Made by a program: the position numbers and the translations under genes. The notes under the pieces were generated by a model that saw nothing but the letters and a program-made list of their open reading frames with translations, was not told the DNA's origin and did not search any database. From NCBI GenBank assembly GCA_023251875.1, contig JAHEXY010000001.1:744001-808000 (forward strand): 64,000 bases of DNA, written 5' to 3'. Source of the DNA: Bacteroidota bacterium (GTDB lineage Bacteria; Bacteroidota; Bacteroidia; JAHEXY01). Positions 23,960-32,950 of this stretch are shown here, one piece after another. The first letter of the stretch is position 1, and each line of letters starts with the position of its first letter.

Positions 23960-25879
23960 ATGGCCGCAAAACAAAATGAAACAACTGAAAATGAGGCTAA
24001 AACGGTTGAAATTGAGAAAAAAAGCATGGAAACTTTACTAGAAGAAACGCCTTTAGTGAAAACTGAAGCAACCACAAATCCAAGTGTACCCGGAGAATTT
24101 GATTGGAATACTATTGGAAAAAAGCAAGACAAATACTCGGATGCTGAAAAAGCCAAATTAGAAGAAATGTATGCTACCACTCTTAATATGGTGGCTGAAC
24201 GTCAAGTAGTTGATGGTACAGTATTAATGATGAATAACCGAGAGGTTGTTGTTAATATTGGTTATAAATCAGAAGGAATTTTATCTCTTGCTGATTTTAA
24301 ATACAATCCCGATTTAAAAGTTGGAGATGTAGTTGAAGTGTATATCGAAAAACACGAAGATAAAAACGGTCAAATGATTCTTTCTCACAAAAAGGCCAGA
24401 TCACTTAAATCATGGGAGAGAGTTAATGCTGCATTAGAAAATAATGAAATTATCAAAGGCTTTGTAAAATGCAGAACAAAAGGAGGTTTAATTGTTGATG
24501 TATTTGGACTAGAGGCTTTCTTACCTGGTTCTCAAATTGATGTTAAGCCTATCAGAGATTATGATATTTATGTAAATAAAACAATGGAATTTAAAGTTGT
24601 TAAAATCAACAAAGAATTCCGTAATGTAGTAGTTTCTCATAAAGCTTTAATTGAAGCTGAATTGGAGCAAATGAAGCATGAAATTATGACCAAACTTGAA
24701 AAAGGCCAAGTACTTGAAGGAACGGTTAAAAACATTACTTCTTATGGTGTGTTTATTGATCTTGGAGGTGTTGATGGTCTTATTCATATTACTGATCTTT
24801 CTTGGGGACGTATCAACCATCCTGAAGAAGTGGTTAAATTAGATCAAAAAATCAATGTGGTTATCCTTGATTTTGATGAGGCTAAAAAGCGAATTGCTCT
24901 TGGCTTAAAACAATTGAATTCTCATCCTTGGGATGCTCTTGATCCTAATATGAAAGTAGGAGATAAAGTAAATGGAAAAGTAGTTGTATTGGCTGATTAT
25001 GGTGCATTTATTGAAATTGCTGCCGGAGTAGAAGGCTTAATACACGTTTCTGAAATGTCATGGTCGTCTCATTTAAGAAGCGCACAAGATTTCTTAAAAG
25101 TAGGAGATGTAGTAGAAGCTCAAATTCTTACGCTTGATAGAGAGGAAAGAAAAATGTCATTGGGATTAAAACAATTAAAAGCTGATCCTTGGGCTGATAT
25201 TCAAAGCAAATATCCTAGCGGATCTAAACATACTGCTACGGTTCGTAACTTTACCAATTTTGGAATCTTTGTTGAATTAGAAGAAGGTATTGATGGATTG
25301 GTTCATATTTCAGATTTATCATGGTCTAAAAAAATCAAACATCCATCTGAATTTACTTCTATTGGAGCAAAATTAGATGTGGTTGTTCTTGATATAGATG
25401 TTGAAAACAGAAGATTAAGTTTAGGTCATAAACAATTAGAAGAAAATCCTTGGGAAGTATTTGAAACCATCTTTACGGTTGGTAGCGTACATCAAGGAAC
25501 CATTCTTTCATTAGATGAAAATAAAGGTGGTGTTATTGGTTTGCCTTATGGTGTTGAAGGCTTTGCTCCATATAAACATTTAAAGAAAGAAGATGGAACA
25601 ATGGCTAAAGCTGAAGAAGCATTAGACTTTAAAGTTCTTGAGTTTAATAAAGAAAGTAAGAAAATTTTAGTTTCTCATTCTCGTATTCATGAAGAAGTAA
25701 AAGCTGAAGAAAAAGAGGTAGAGGTAAAAGCTAAGAAAACTAAGTTTAAAGAAACCAATGATTCTATCAAGAAAAATAATGAAAAACTTGAGAAAACTAC
25801 ATTGGGTGATTTAGAAGTACTTTCTAATCTTAAAAAGGAAATGACAGAGGCTGAAGATGCTAAAAAGAAAGCGGAATAA
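23960..25879 (+). CDS. rpsA: 30S ribosomal protein S1
   Basis: The 639-residue protein has an acidic/Glu-rich N-terminal extension (1-70) and then six S1-type RNA-binding repeats. Repeats 3-5 are the most regular: GVFIDLGGVDGLIHITDLSW, GAFIEIAAGVEGLIHVSEMSW and GIFVELEEGIDGLVHISDLSW. S1 binds mRNA leaders and brings them to the small subunit. The Lys/Glu-rich C-terminus is typical of Bacteroidota S1. The gene is monocistronic with its own promoter and a strong terminator. Confidence 0.97.
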   Translation: MAAKQNETTENEAKTVEIEKKSMETLLEETPLVKTEATTNPSVPGEFDWNTIGKKQDKYSDAEKAKLEEMYATTLNMVAERQVVDGTVLMMNNREVVVNIGYKSEGILSLADFKYNPDLKVGDVVEVYIEKHEDKNGQMILSHKKARSLKSWERVNAALENNEIIKGFVKCRTKGGLIVDVFGLEAFLPGSQIDVKPIRDYDIYVNKTMEFKVVKINKEFRNVVVSHKALIEAELEQMKHEIMTKLEKGQVLEGTVKNITSYGVFIDLGGVDGLIHITDLSWGRINHPEEVVKLDQKINVVILDFDEAKKRIALGLKQLNSHPWDALDPNMKVGDKVNGKVVVLADYGAFIEIAAGVEGLIHVSEMSWSSHLRSAQDFLKVGDVVEAQILTLDREERKMSLGLKQLKADPWADIQSKYPSGSKHTATVRNFTNFGIFVELEEGIDGLVHISDLSWSKKIKHPSEFTSIGAKLDVVVLDIDVENRRLSLGHKQLEENPWEVFETIFTVGSVHQGTILSLDENKGGVIGLPYGVEGFAPYKHLKKEDGTMAKAEEALDFKVLEFNKESKKILVSHSRIHEEVKAEEKEVEVKAKKTKFKETNDSIKKNNEKLEKTTLGDLEVLSNLKKEMTEAEDAKKKAE

Positions 25880-25900
25880 GAATCTGTTTTAGAATATGAA

Positions 25901-25935
25901 AAAGCTGCTCAATATCATTTTGAGCAGCTTTTTTT
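25901..25935 (+). terminator. Rho-independent terminator of rpsA
   Basis: Stem AAAGCTGCTCA (25901-25911) and TGAGCAGCTTT (25921-25931) with a 9 nt loop, followed by a T run. It lies 22 bp after the rpsA stop. Confidence 0.93.
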
Positions 25936-25956
25936 ATTTTACACCTTGCCCAATTT

Positions 25957-26580
25957 TTATGACTGTGCATTCTGATAAAAAAACTTGTTTTTATATTGTA
26001 ATATTAATTTTTTAGAAATTTTATTTTCAGATTTTATTCTCAATAAACATTTCAATCCTGTATATTTTAAAATAAATTCTTCTGAGCCCAGTTTATCATC
26101 TTCATTAAATACAATTCCTGCAATAGGAATGTTTCTATTCTTTAAAGCTTCAACTGATAAAAGTGTGTGGTTAATGCTTCCCAAATAATTTTTTGAAACT
26201 AAAACAACGCTTGCATTAAATTGCTTGATTAAATCAATAACTAAATCACCTTTATAATTGATTGGAACCATTAAACCTCCTGCGCCTTCAATAATTAAAT
26301 TGTTGTTTGTTTGGGGAAGAATGATTTCATCAAGATTTATTTCAATACCATCCCTATTTGCAGCCTCGTGTGGAGATAAAGCCGATGTTAATTTAAAAGC
26401 CTCAGCATGAAATTTAGATTGAGTATTACTCACCAAATTTTTTACCACATCAGTATCTGTATGATCCAAATTACCGGCTTGTATAGGCTTCCAATAATCA
26501 GCTTCTAATGCTTCGGTTAAAATTGCCGAAACAAAAGTTTTGCCTATGCCAGTACCAATACCAGTTACAAAATAGTTCAT
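25957..26580 (-). CDS. bioD: Dethiobiotin synthetase BioD
   Basis: This 207-residue enzyme closes the ureido ring of dethiobiotin from diaminopelargonic acid, CO2 and ATP. The N-terminal P-loop is MNYFVTGIGTGIGKTFVSA; YWKPIQAG is the substrate-binding block and IIEGAGGLMVPI the third motif. Length is normal. It is separated from the probable bioF at 32951 by 6 kb, so the biotin genes are scattered. A GC-rich repeat lies between it and the rhodanese gene upstream. Confidence 0.95.
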   Translation of the reverse strand: MNYFVTGIGTGIGKTFVSAILTEALEADYWKPIQAGNLDHTDTDVVKNLVSNTQSKFHAEAFKLTSALSPHEAANRDGIEINLDEIILPQTNNNLIIEGAGGLMVPINYKGDLVIDLIKQFNASVVLVSKNYLGSINHTLLSVEALKNRNIPIAGIVFNEDDKLGSEEFILKYTGLKCLLRIKSENKISKKLILQYKNKFFYQNAQS

Positions 26581-26615
26581 TTATTTATTTTTATTTTAAA
26601 TCTCAAATTAAACTG

Positions 26616-26646
26616 CTTCCTCCCCTTTGGGGAGGCTTGGAGGGGT
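26616..26646. repeat. GC-rich hairpin repeat
   Basis: CTCCCC TTT GGGGAG stem with outer arm CTTGGAGGGGT, in the gap between the rhodanese and bioD genes. Confidence 0.78.
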
Positions 26647-26964
26647 CTAATATTTCTGCAAGCTTGTATCAATTTGATCGGCATAAGCCAAAATACCACC
26701 TTTTAAATTATAGAGATTAGTAAAGCCAAACTCCTTTTCTAAAATATTAATAACTGTACCTGAACGAGCACCACTTCGGCAATGAATAATGACGGGTTTG
26801 TCTTTAGAAATTTTTGCTACCTGGTTCATTACATCTCCCATAGGAATATGCTCCCCACCTATTTGGCAAATTTCTAATTCATGCATTTCTCTTACATCAA
26901 TTAGTTGATGGTCTTTTTTGCTATCGCGCATAGCTTTTAATTCTTGAACTGTAACTTCTTTCAT
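26647..26964 (-). CDS. Rhodanese-like sulfurtransferase
   Basis: The 105-residue single-domain rhodanese has LIDVREMHELEI in the N-terminal part and the catalytic loop HCRSGARSG with the active Cys, then GFTNLYNLKGGILAYADQID. These small cytoplasmic proteins carry persulfide sulfur. No pathway partner is adjacent. It is divergent from the lipoprotein at 27034, 69 bp away. The stop lies at the edge of a GC-rich repeat. Confidence 0.93.
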   Translation of the reverse strand: MKEVTVQELKAMRDSKKDHQLIDVREMHELEICQIGGEHIPMGDVMNQVAKISKDKPVIIHCRSGARSGTVINILEKEFGFTNLYNLKGGILAYADQIDTSLQKY

Positions 26965-27033
26965 TGTATTTTGTTTATGATTAATCCTGCAAATATCTTA
27001 ATTTTATCGTGTTCTGCATAATCCCCCTTATCT

Positions 27034-27957
27034 ATGACCAACCCAATTTTTAAATTTATTTTATTGATAGCCTTTTTTATTACAATTATGAATGCTTGTA
27101 AAAAAGATAGTGCTACAAATACCAATAATACTACTAAAAACACCAATACTACAGATTCTACAAGTATTGTAGATTCTGCTTTGGTAATTGTGGGTGAATT
27201 TGCCGATCCGGATATTATAAAAGTATCGGATAGTGTGTGGAGATTGTATTATGCCATAAAACCTGAAGTGCCAAACAATAATTTTGAAGTTTTTACTTCA
27301 TGGTCAAAAGATGGAGTAAACTGGAATGATGAAGACACCATTTTAACCATGGCAACTTTTCCGGATATTATTAAAACCAAAGAAGGCAAATACAGAATTT
27401 ATTTTCAAAGGGCTCAACTCATTAATAGTGCTATTTCTGATGATGGAATCAACTTTACTGATGAGAGCGGAACGAGAGTGAAACCTCCAATTGATACAGC
27501 TTCTGCAGCGGCTACTTCAACTATTCTATTGCCTGATGATACATATTTGATGGTTTACAGAGAAACAGTAAACGGAAAATATGAAAGCAATTCAATTAAC
27601 AGTGTAACAACGGCATTTCGTACAGCTACTTCAACAGATGGACTTAATTTTACCTTGGGAGATATTATTGTAGAAGGGAGATGTAGTACATTTGATGGAT
27701 ATATAGATGGTGGCGAATTATTTTTTATGAACGATACTTTGCATTTGAGATTTTGGACGAGTGCAGGCTTTCAAAATCAAGAAGATGCTGGCCATTATGA
27801 TATGTATTCATTAGACAATGGAAAAACTTGGAGCGCCTATATACTTTTTGATGATTCATTTATTGGTGGTGATCCTACTTTTGCAAAAATTGGAAATGAT
27901 TGGTTGATGTATCACACCGGATATGATGGTGGGATTTATTATAAGGCCCTAAATTAA
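27034..27957 (+). CDS. Lipoprotein with glycosidase-like five-bladed propeller fold (inferred)
   Basis: The 307-residue protein has a lipoprotein signal ending IMNAC (Cys22), followed by an Asn/Thr linker. The rest has a repeated pattern DPDIIKVSDSVWRLYYAI, FPDIIKTKEGKYRIYFQRAQ, GDPTFAKIGNDWLMYHTG, each an acidic residue before a strand, as in GH43/GH32-type propellers, plus Asp-box-like SKDGVNW, SDDGINF and STDGLNF motifs that recall sialidase/BNR proteins. A glycan-binding or hydrolysing role on the cell surface is plausible; no catalytic set can be assigned with confidence. Confidence 0.7.
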   Translation: MTNPIFKFILLIAFFITIMNACKKDSATNTNNTTKNTNTTDSTSIVDSALVIVGEFADPDIIKVSDSVWRLYYAIKPEVPNNNFEVFTSWSKDGVNWNDEDTILTMATFPDIIKTKEGKYRIYFQRAQLINSAISDDGINFTDESGTRVKPPIDTASAAATSTILLPDDTYLMVYRETVNGKYESNSINSVTTAFRTATSTDGLNFTLGDIIVEGRCSTFDGYIDGGELFFMNDTLHLRFWTSAGFQNQEDAGHYDMYSLDNGKTWSAYILFDDSFIGGDPTFAKIGNDWLMYHTGYDGGIYYKALN

Positions 27958-27960
27958 AAG

Positions 27961-28004
27961 CCCTCATTCTCGCCTTCTCCCAAAGGGAGAAGGAATGCTC
28001 CTTG
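27961..28004. repeat. GC-rich hairpin repeat (variant) between convergent genes
   Basis: CCTTCTCCC AAA GGGAGAAGG is a perfect 9 bp stem (27973-27993) with flanking CCCTCATTCTCG. It may act as a bidirectional terminator. Confidence 0.75.
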
Positions 28005-28017
28005 ATTAAAGGAATTG

Positions 28018-29250
28018 CTAAATTTTCGGTGAGTTCTGGTAAATAGATCGAAATTTCTCTCCAACTACATTCATACTAAATCTTTCTTCTGCGTATTTTG
28101 CAATTGAATATCTATTAGATAATGAATAATTTCTCATCATATTTTTAATAGCAATTAACAATTCTTCTTCATTTTTAGGATGAATCAATATGCCATTTTG
28201 GATAGTAATGTGTCTTGATATATCTCCAACATTTGTAGAAATTATAGGCAAGCCACACATCATAGCCTCGAGCATTACGCATGGCAAGTTTTCATAATTG
28301 CTAAACAGTAACAAAAAATGAGCATTTCTCATTAATTCAGCAATTTCAGTTTCGGTTTTTAAGCCATAAAATTTTACATGATGCGGAAGTAGATTTTTTT
28401 GTTCACACAATTGTTCGTATTGTTTTTTTTCTGGCCCATCTCCAACTATATGTAATACAAAATTGAGGCTCTCATTTTTTAATTTTTCAGCAGCTTGAAT
28501 AATTCCATTAATATTTTTTTGTTTATCATTTAAAGTTGAAACATGGAGAATATTAATTTGTTGATTAGCTGATGAGGTAATTAGCTGATGAGATGATTTG
28601 TTGATTAGCTGATTTGTTGATGAGGTAATTAGTTGATGAGGGGGATAGAATATTTTTTGGTCAACTACATTGGATATTATATAGTATTTGTTTTTTAGTT
28701 TGTGACTAAGCATTTCATTTCTTAGATCTTCAGAAACGGTTATAACGGCTTTGGCATTTTTTACAATTGATTTTATAATTCGTTTTTTTAGCCAATTGCT
28801 TTTAAGATAATTTCCATCAGAAGGCAGATAGCCTGTCCAGTGTTCAAGCAAAATATAGGACAATCCATAAAACCATTTTAAAAGTAGTGCTATGATGCCA
28901 ACAGGAAATGCAATATTCACTTGAACCAAATCGTAATCACGAATGTTATTTGTTGTACTCCCAATTCCTTTAAGGGTATATTTTATGTAGTTGATTTGAT
29001 CAATTAATCGTCCAATAAATAGCCAATTTATTTTTGATTTTGGATAATGAATAATTACTTCTTTTATTTCTGACTCACTAATTTGAGTTTGTGCTTGAAT
29101 GCAGTTTTTAGAAGAAGAGGCATGTACAACAGTAATTGTGCAATACTGAGAAGCCGATAATGCATGGCGCCTGACAAAAATGCCCAATGTGGGATCATTA
29201 TGATTAGGATACCAAGAACTTAAATATAAAATGTTTTTTTTCTTCTCCAT
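28018..29250 (-). CDS. Family 4 glycosyltransferase with an in-frame repeat insert
   Basis: The 410-residue GT-B enzyme begins ILYLSSWYPNHNDPTLGIFVRRHA, typical of family 4, and has LEHWTGYLPSD and the C-terminal donor-binding region LFSNYENLPCVMLEAMMCGLPIISTNVGDI with the E-x7-E-like motif. It transfers a sugar from a nucleotide donor to a glycan or lipid. Between the two domains, residues about 204-231 consist of repeats HQLITSSTNQLINKSSHQL, encoded by a repeat at 28559-28642 that is not part of the family. It starts 10 bp after the maf stop and may be co-transcribed with it. Confidence 0.88.
   Translation of the reverse strand: MEKKKNILYLSSWYPNHNDPTLGIFVRRHALSASQYCTITVVHASSSKNCIQAQTQISESEIKEVIIHYPKSKINWLFIGRLIDQINYIKYTLKGIGSTTNNIRDYDLVQVNIAFPVGIIALLLKWFYGLSYILLEHWTGYLPSDGNYLKSNWLKKRIIKSIVKNAKAVITVSEDLRNEMLSHKLKNKYYIISNVVDQKIFYPPHQLITSSTNQLINKSSHQLITSSANQQINILHVSTLNDKQKNINGIIQAAEKLKNESLNFVLHIVGDGPEKKQYEQLCEQKNLLPHHVKFYGLKTETEIAELMRNAHFLLLFSNYENLPCVMLEAMMCGLPIISTNVGDISRHITIQNGILIHPKNEEELLIAIKNMMRNYSLSNRYSIAKYAEERFSMNVVGEKFRSIYQNSPKI
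28559..28642. repeat. GCTGATGAG-type tandem repeat, in frame inside a glycosyltransferase
   Basis: Four to five units of GATTAGCTGATGAGGTAATT or shorter variants (TTGTTGATTAGCTGATTTG). Multiples of three keep the frame. Similar units lie at 4494-4527. Confidence 0.82.
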
Positions 29251-29260
29251 GAATTTTTTA

Positions 29261-29845
29261 TCAAGAGAACTTCACTATTGCCTCATACACTTCTTTAATA
29301 GGTAATCCCATCACATTATAATACGAACCTTCAATTTTTTCAACGCCAATGTATCCTATCCATTCTTGTATGCCATAAGAGCCTGCTTTATCATAAGGCT
29401 TAAAATGGCCTAGGTAATAAATAATTTCTTCTGCACTTAAAGATTTAAAATATACATTAGTGGTAACTGAAAAGCTTTCTGTTTTATTTATAGAAACAAG
29501 AGAAACACCTGTAATTACTTTATGCATTTTACCCGATAGTTTATTAAGCATATTTACGGCATCGTTATAATCTAAAGGCTTTCCTAATACATCTTTATCT
29601 AAACAAACAATAGTATCAGCAGTAATGAGTAATTCGTCTTCTTTAAGGTCATTTTTAAAGGCATCTGCTTTTTTTTGTGAAATGTAAAGAGCAACTTCAT
29701 TTTCTTGTAAATGATCGGGGTACGATTCGTCAATATCTTTGGTTCTTAATTCAAAATGAATTCCTATATCTTTTAATAATTGTTGTCTTCTAGGAGATTT
29801 TGAAGCAAGTATGATCTTTTTAGTAGCAAGAAATTTATTTATCAT
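29261..29845 (-). CDS. maf: Maf-family nucleotide pyrophosphatase
   Basis: The 194-residue protein has the Maf signature KIILASKSPRRQQLLKDIG at the N-terminus, the catalytic Asp in ITADTIVCLD and KLSGKMHKVITGVSL, then GSYGIQEWIGYIGVEKIEGSYYNVMGLP at the C-terminus. It hydrolyses dTTP/UTP or modified nucleotides to monophosphates and is linked to septum and house-cleaning functions. It is upstream of the glycosyltransferase (10 bp) and divergent from the DUF4159 gene. Confidence 0.95.
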   Translation of the reverse strand: MINKFLATKKIILASKSPRRQQLLKDIGIHFELRTKDIDESYPDHLQENEVALYISQKKADAFKNDLKEDELLITADTIVCLDKDVLGKPLDYNDAVNMLNKLSGKMHKVITGVSLVSINKTESFSVTTNVYFKSLSAEEIIYYLGHFKPYDKAGSYGIQEWIGYIGVEKIEGSYYNVMGLPIKEVYEAIVKFS

Positions 29846-29899
29846 GTTTAAATAGTATATTTATTCAACAAATAAAACTCAAAAAAATAAGTTTACAAT

Positions 29900-30553
29900 A
29901 TGCTAAGATATTTACTATCTATCACTTTATTTTTATTGTTTGCTTCTTTTTCACCAAATGCCTCGTATACCATTGCATTGCTTAAATATAATGGAGGGGG
30001 AGATTGGTATGCTAATCCAACTTCATTATCTAATTTGATCAAGTTTTGTAATACCAATATTGGTACAAATTTAAAAGAAGAACCTGGAACGGTTGAGGCA
30101 GGTAGTCCTGATATATTTAATTATCCCTTTGTTCACATGACGGGGCATGGGAATGTTGTGTTTTCAAGTCAAGAAGCTGAAAACTTAAGAAATTATTTGA
30201 TTGCAGGAGGCTTTTTGCACATTGATGATAATTATGGCATGGATAAATTTATCAGGCCGCAGATTAAAAAAATATTTCCTGAGTCGGAATTAATTGAACT
30301 CCCTTTTTCGCACCCGGTTTATCATCAAAAATTTGAATTTCCACAAGGCCTTCCAAAAATTCATGAACATGATGGTATGCCGCCACAGGGTTTTGGTGTT
30401 ATATATAAAGGTAGATTAGTACTATTTTATTCGTATGAATGTGATTTGGGTGATGGATGGGAAGATACTGAGGTACATGGAGATTCTGATATAATTCGCC
30501 AAAAAGCATTGAAAATGGGAGCCAATATTATTCAATTTGTTTTTACACAATAG
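29900..30553 (+). CDS. DUF4159 exported protein
   Basis: The 217-residue protein has a signal peptide (MLRYLLSITLFLLFASFS). The rest is the DUF4159 domain: IALLKYNGGGDWYANPTSLSNLI, MTGHGNVVFSSQEAENLRNYLIAGGFLHIDDNYGMD, and LPFSHPVYHQKFEFPQGLPKIHEHDG. The family has a Rossmann/glutamine-amidotransferase-like appearance and is usually encoded near MoxR/VWA gene clusters in Bacteroidota; that neighbourhood is missing here. Its enzymatic role is unknown. Confidence 0.85.
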   Translation: MLRYLLSITLFLLFASFSPNASYTIALLKYNGGGDWYANPTSLSNLIKFCNTNIGTNLKEEPGTVEAGSPDIFNYPFVHMTGHGNVVFSSQEAENLRNYLIAGGFLHIDDNYGMDKFIRPQIKKIFPESELIELPFSHPVYHQKFEFPQGLPKIHEHDGMPPQGFGVIYKGRLVLFYSYECDLGDGWEDTEVHGDSDIIRQKALKMGANIIQFVFTQ

Positions 30554-30576
30554 AAAGTTGATAATTTTCTCATGAA

Positions 30577-30609
30577 TTGCTATTTTTCTGATTAAAACTT
30601 CTAATTTTG
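30577..30609 (+). promoter_or_regulatory. Promoter of the WecA/MraY-like gene
   Basis: TTG (30577-30579), 22 bases, then TAATTTTG (30602-30609), 39 bp before the ATG. The spacer is slightly long. Confidence 0.5.
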
Positions 30610-30647
30610 CACTTGGTAGTTTTAGAAAACTACATAGCCCATAGTGT

Positions 30648-31718
30648 ATGAATTTGACTTTACTTTACTCAGTATATTTTATTGTTGCTTTTATTTTTTC
30701 TTTTTTGATTAATGGTCTTTTTTTACGTTTTTCAAAGAATTTAGGAACTCGTGATACTGATATTGGCCAAGTAAGATGGAGCGCATCTTCAAAACCATCA
30801 TTAGGTGGGATATCTTTTTTTATTACATTTTTGCTTTCGGTTATTTCTTATTCCATGTTTTTTGAGCAAGCTGCTATTTTTCATGATAAACAATTTACAG
30901 GAATTCTTATTTCATGTGTTGCAGGCTTTTTAATGGGGCTTGCAGATGATGCTTACAATACAAAACCAATTCTTAAATTTTCGGTACAGTTTTTTTGTGG
31001 AGTTATATTAATATTTTCAGGTACATATATTCAATTATTTTCTAATGAATATATCAATTATGCTATTACCTTATTTTGGGTAGTAGGTATTATGAATTCT
31101 ATCAATATGCTCGATAATATGGATGCTATTACAACTTCTGTATCAATAGTAATTACATTATGTTTTATACTCATCATCTTTTTCTATAAAGAATATACAA
31201 GCATTCATTTAATTGTTTCTTTAGGCGTATTATCAGCCCTGCTAGGCTTTTTATATTATAACATTAATCCATCAAAATTATATATGGGCGATACGGGTTC
31301 TCAGTTTTTGGGAATTTTTTTAGCGGCCATGGGGGTTAAATATTTTTGGAATTTTACGGATACCGGCCTTGTAGGAATTGCAGCCTATCCTACCAAACAA
31401 ATTATAGTAACATTATTGATTTTTATTATTCCTATTACTGATACAACCACTGTATTTATTAATAGAATTGGAAAAGGTCAATCTCCATTTATTGGAGGCA
31501 AGGATCATACAACGCACCATTTATCTTATAGAGGTTTAAGTGATAGGCAAGTTGCTTTGGCCTTTACGCTTATTTCTTTGGTTTCTCTATTTTTTATTTG
31601 GATAATTATTAATTTTCTTCAAAATTGGTCGATATTCTATTTTATACTTTTCTTGTGCTATATCTTAGGAGTATCGGGATGGTTGTATTACAATACAAAA
31701 ACTACTAAGGCGCAGTAA
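30648..31718 (+). CDS. WecA/TagO/MraY-family undecaprenyl-phosphate sugar-phosphate transferase
   Basis: The 356-residue integral membrane protein has about ten membrane segments and the family motifs in order: SKPSLGGISFF, GFLMGLADDAYNTKP, NSINMLDNMDAITTSV, LYMGDTGSQFLG, and the cytoplasmic GKDHTTHHLSYRGLSDRQVAL with the HHL signature. It attaches a sugar-1-phosphate from a UDP donor to undecaprenyl phosphate, the first step of a surface glycan. The HHxxxRG ending puts it with the WecA/TagO group rather than MraY itself. It is single with its own promoter, and a GC-rich repeat follows it. Confidence 0.93.
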   Translation: MNLTLLYSVYFIVAFIFSFLINGLFLRFSKNLGTRDTDIGQVRWSASSKPSLGGISFFITFLLSVISYSMFFEQAAIFHDKQFTGILISCVAGFLMGLADDAYNTKPILKFSVQFFCGVILIFSGTYIQLFSNEYINYAITLFWVVGIMNSINMLDNMDAITTSVSIVITLCFILIIFFYKEYTSIHLIVSLGVLSALLGFLYYNINPSKLYMGDTGSQFLGIFLAAMGVKYFWNFTDTGLVGIAAYPTKQIIVTLLIFIIPITDTTTVFINRIGKGQSPFIGGKDHTTHHLSYRGLSDRQVALAFTLISLVSLFFIWIIINFLQNWSIFYFILFLCYILGVSGWLYYNTKTTKAQ

Positions 31719-31721
31719 CAG

Positions 31722-31753
31722 ACCTCACCCTTCCCTCTCCAAAGGAGAGGGTT
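31722..31753. repeat. GC-rich hairpin repeat between convergent genes
   Basis: CCCTCTCC AAA GGAGAGGG perfect 8 bp stem with flanking GACCTCACCCTT; 3 bp after the stop of the transferase gene. Confidence 0.85.
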
Positions 31754-31757
31754 ATTA

Positions 31758-32624
31758 TTAAGAACCAAATATCCATAAATCACATAAGGTAAAAATTGCA
31801 AAAACGATGCTTGCCATGCCATTAGTTGTAGCAAATGCAAGGTTTACATCTTTTAAATCGGTGTATTTTACTAAAGAATGTTGGTAGATAAGCAAACCAA
31901 TAAAAATACAAGCACCAAACCAATAAAAAATTTCAAAGTCTTTGTAAATCCCTAGGCCTATAATAAATAGGGCGCAAATAATATGGAGTACCCCTGAAAA
32001 AACTAAAGCATATTTTTTACCCAATAAAACGGGTATTGAATGTAGTTTTTCTTTTGAATCAAATTCTGTGTCTTGCAAGGCATATATAATGTCAAAACCA
32101 CTTACCCAAAATAAAACTGTCAATGACAACAAAATAGGAATGATATTAAATAGGCCGGTAACAGCTAAATAAGCTCCTATAGGAGCTAAAGAAAGTCCGA
32201 ATCCTAATATTATGTGACTAAAATGGGTAAAACGTTTTGTGTAACTATATCCTAATATTACCAGCAATGCAATAGGAGATAAATAAAAGCAAATAGTGTT
32301 GACAAAGTAGGTTGTAATAACAAACAACAATGAATTTAAAATGATAAAGAATAATGCAGATTTAGGTGTAATAATGCCTGCGGGTATTTCTCTTGTTGCA
32401 GTACGAATATTTTTTATATCAATATCCCTATCAATATAACGGTTAAATGCCATAGCTGCTGTTCGGGCAAATACCATACAGAACAACACAAGCATAAATA
32501 AAACAATATTAAAATGCTTAAAACTGGCTTGTAAACCAAGAAAGTATCCAATTAATGCAAATGGTAAAGCAAAAATAGTATGATTAAATTTTATAAGTGA
32601 TAAATAGTTTTTAATTGAACTCAT
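31758..32624 (-). CDS. UbiA-family prenyltransferase (UbiA/MqnP-like)
   Basis: The 288-residue membrane protein has the two Asp-rich motifs of the family: NRYIDRDIDIKN (first) and YALQDTEFDSKE (second), with about eight membrane helices. It opens SLIKFNHTIFALPFALIGYFLG, characteristic of the UbiA/MqnP group that prenylates hydroxybenzoate-like rings in quinone biosynthesis. Menaquinone synthesis through the futalosine route is one possibility; no other men/mqn gene is here to support it. It overlaps the monooxygenase-like gene by 14 bp, so the pair is co-translated. Confidence 0.88.
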   Translation of the reverse strand: MSSIKNYLSLIKFNHTIFALPFALIGYFLGLQASFKHFNIVLFMLVLFCMVFARTAAMAFNRYIDRDIDIKNIRTATREIPAGIITPKSALFFIILNSLLFVITTYFVNTICFYLSPIALLVILGYSYTKRFTHFSHIILGFGLSLAPIGAYLAVTGLFNIIPILLSLTVLFWVSGFDIIYALQDTEFDSKEKLHSIPVLLGKKYALVFSGVLHIICALFIIGLGIYKDFEIFYWFGACIFIGLLIYQHSLVKYTDLKDVNLAFATTNGMASIVFAIFTLCDLWIFGS

Positions 32625-32904
32625 ATTCTCTTTCTATTTTACAGATTTTTATTTTGTAGTGTTGATACCATTTTTCTTTACCTAATTGTTGGGCTTGTTG
32701 GTGTGCGGGATTAGTTTTCCAATGTTTTATATCTTCTAAACTTTTCCAATAAGAAATGGTAATGCCAAAACCTTGTTCATTTCTACAACTATTTACTCCT
32801 AAAAAGCCGGGCATGGTTTTAACCAATTCTTCCAAACGTAAATCCATTTCAGCATAACCGTCTGTATTTTTTGAATGTTGGGATGTGAAAATTACTGCGT
32901 ACAT
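32611..32904 (-). CDS. Antibiotic-biosynthesis-monooxygenase (ABM) fold protein
   Basis: The 97-residue dimeric-barrel protein has MYAVIFTSQHSKNTDGYAEMDLRLEELVKTMPGFLG and GFGITISYWKSLEDIKHWKTNPAHQQAQQLGKEKWYQHYKIKICKIE, matching the ABM family. Members are small cofactor-free oxygenases or heme-degrading proteins. Co-translation with the UbiA-like gene (14 bp overlap) suggests a link with aromatic or quinone chemistry, but this is inference. Confidence 0.87.
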   Translation of the reverse strand: MYAVIFTSQHSKNTDGYAEMDLRLEELVKTMPGFLGVNSCRNEQGFGITISYWKSLEDIKHWKTNPAHQQAQQLGKEKWYQHYKIKICKIEREYEFN

Positions 32905-32950
32905 GAGATTTTGTTGGTTATTTGTTCTCGCTCTATTTATAAATGATTCT

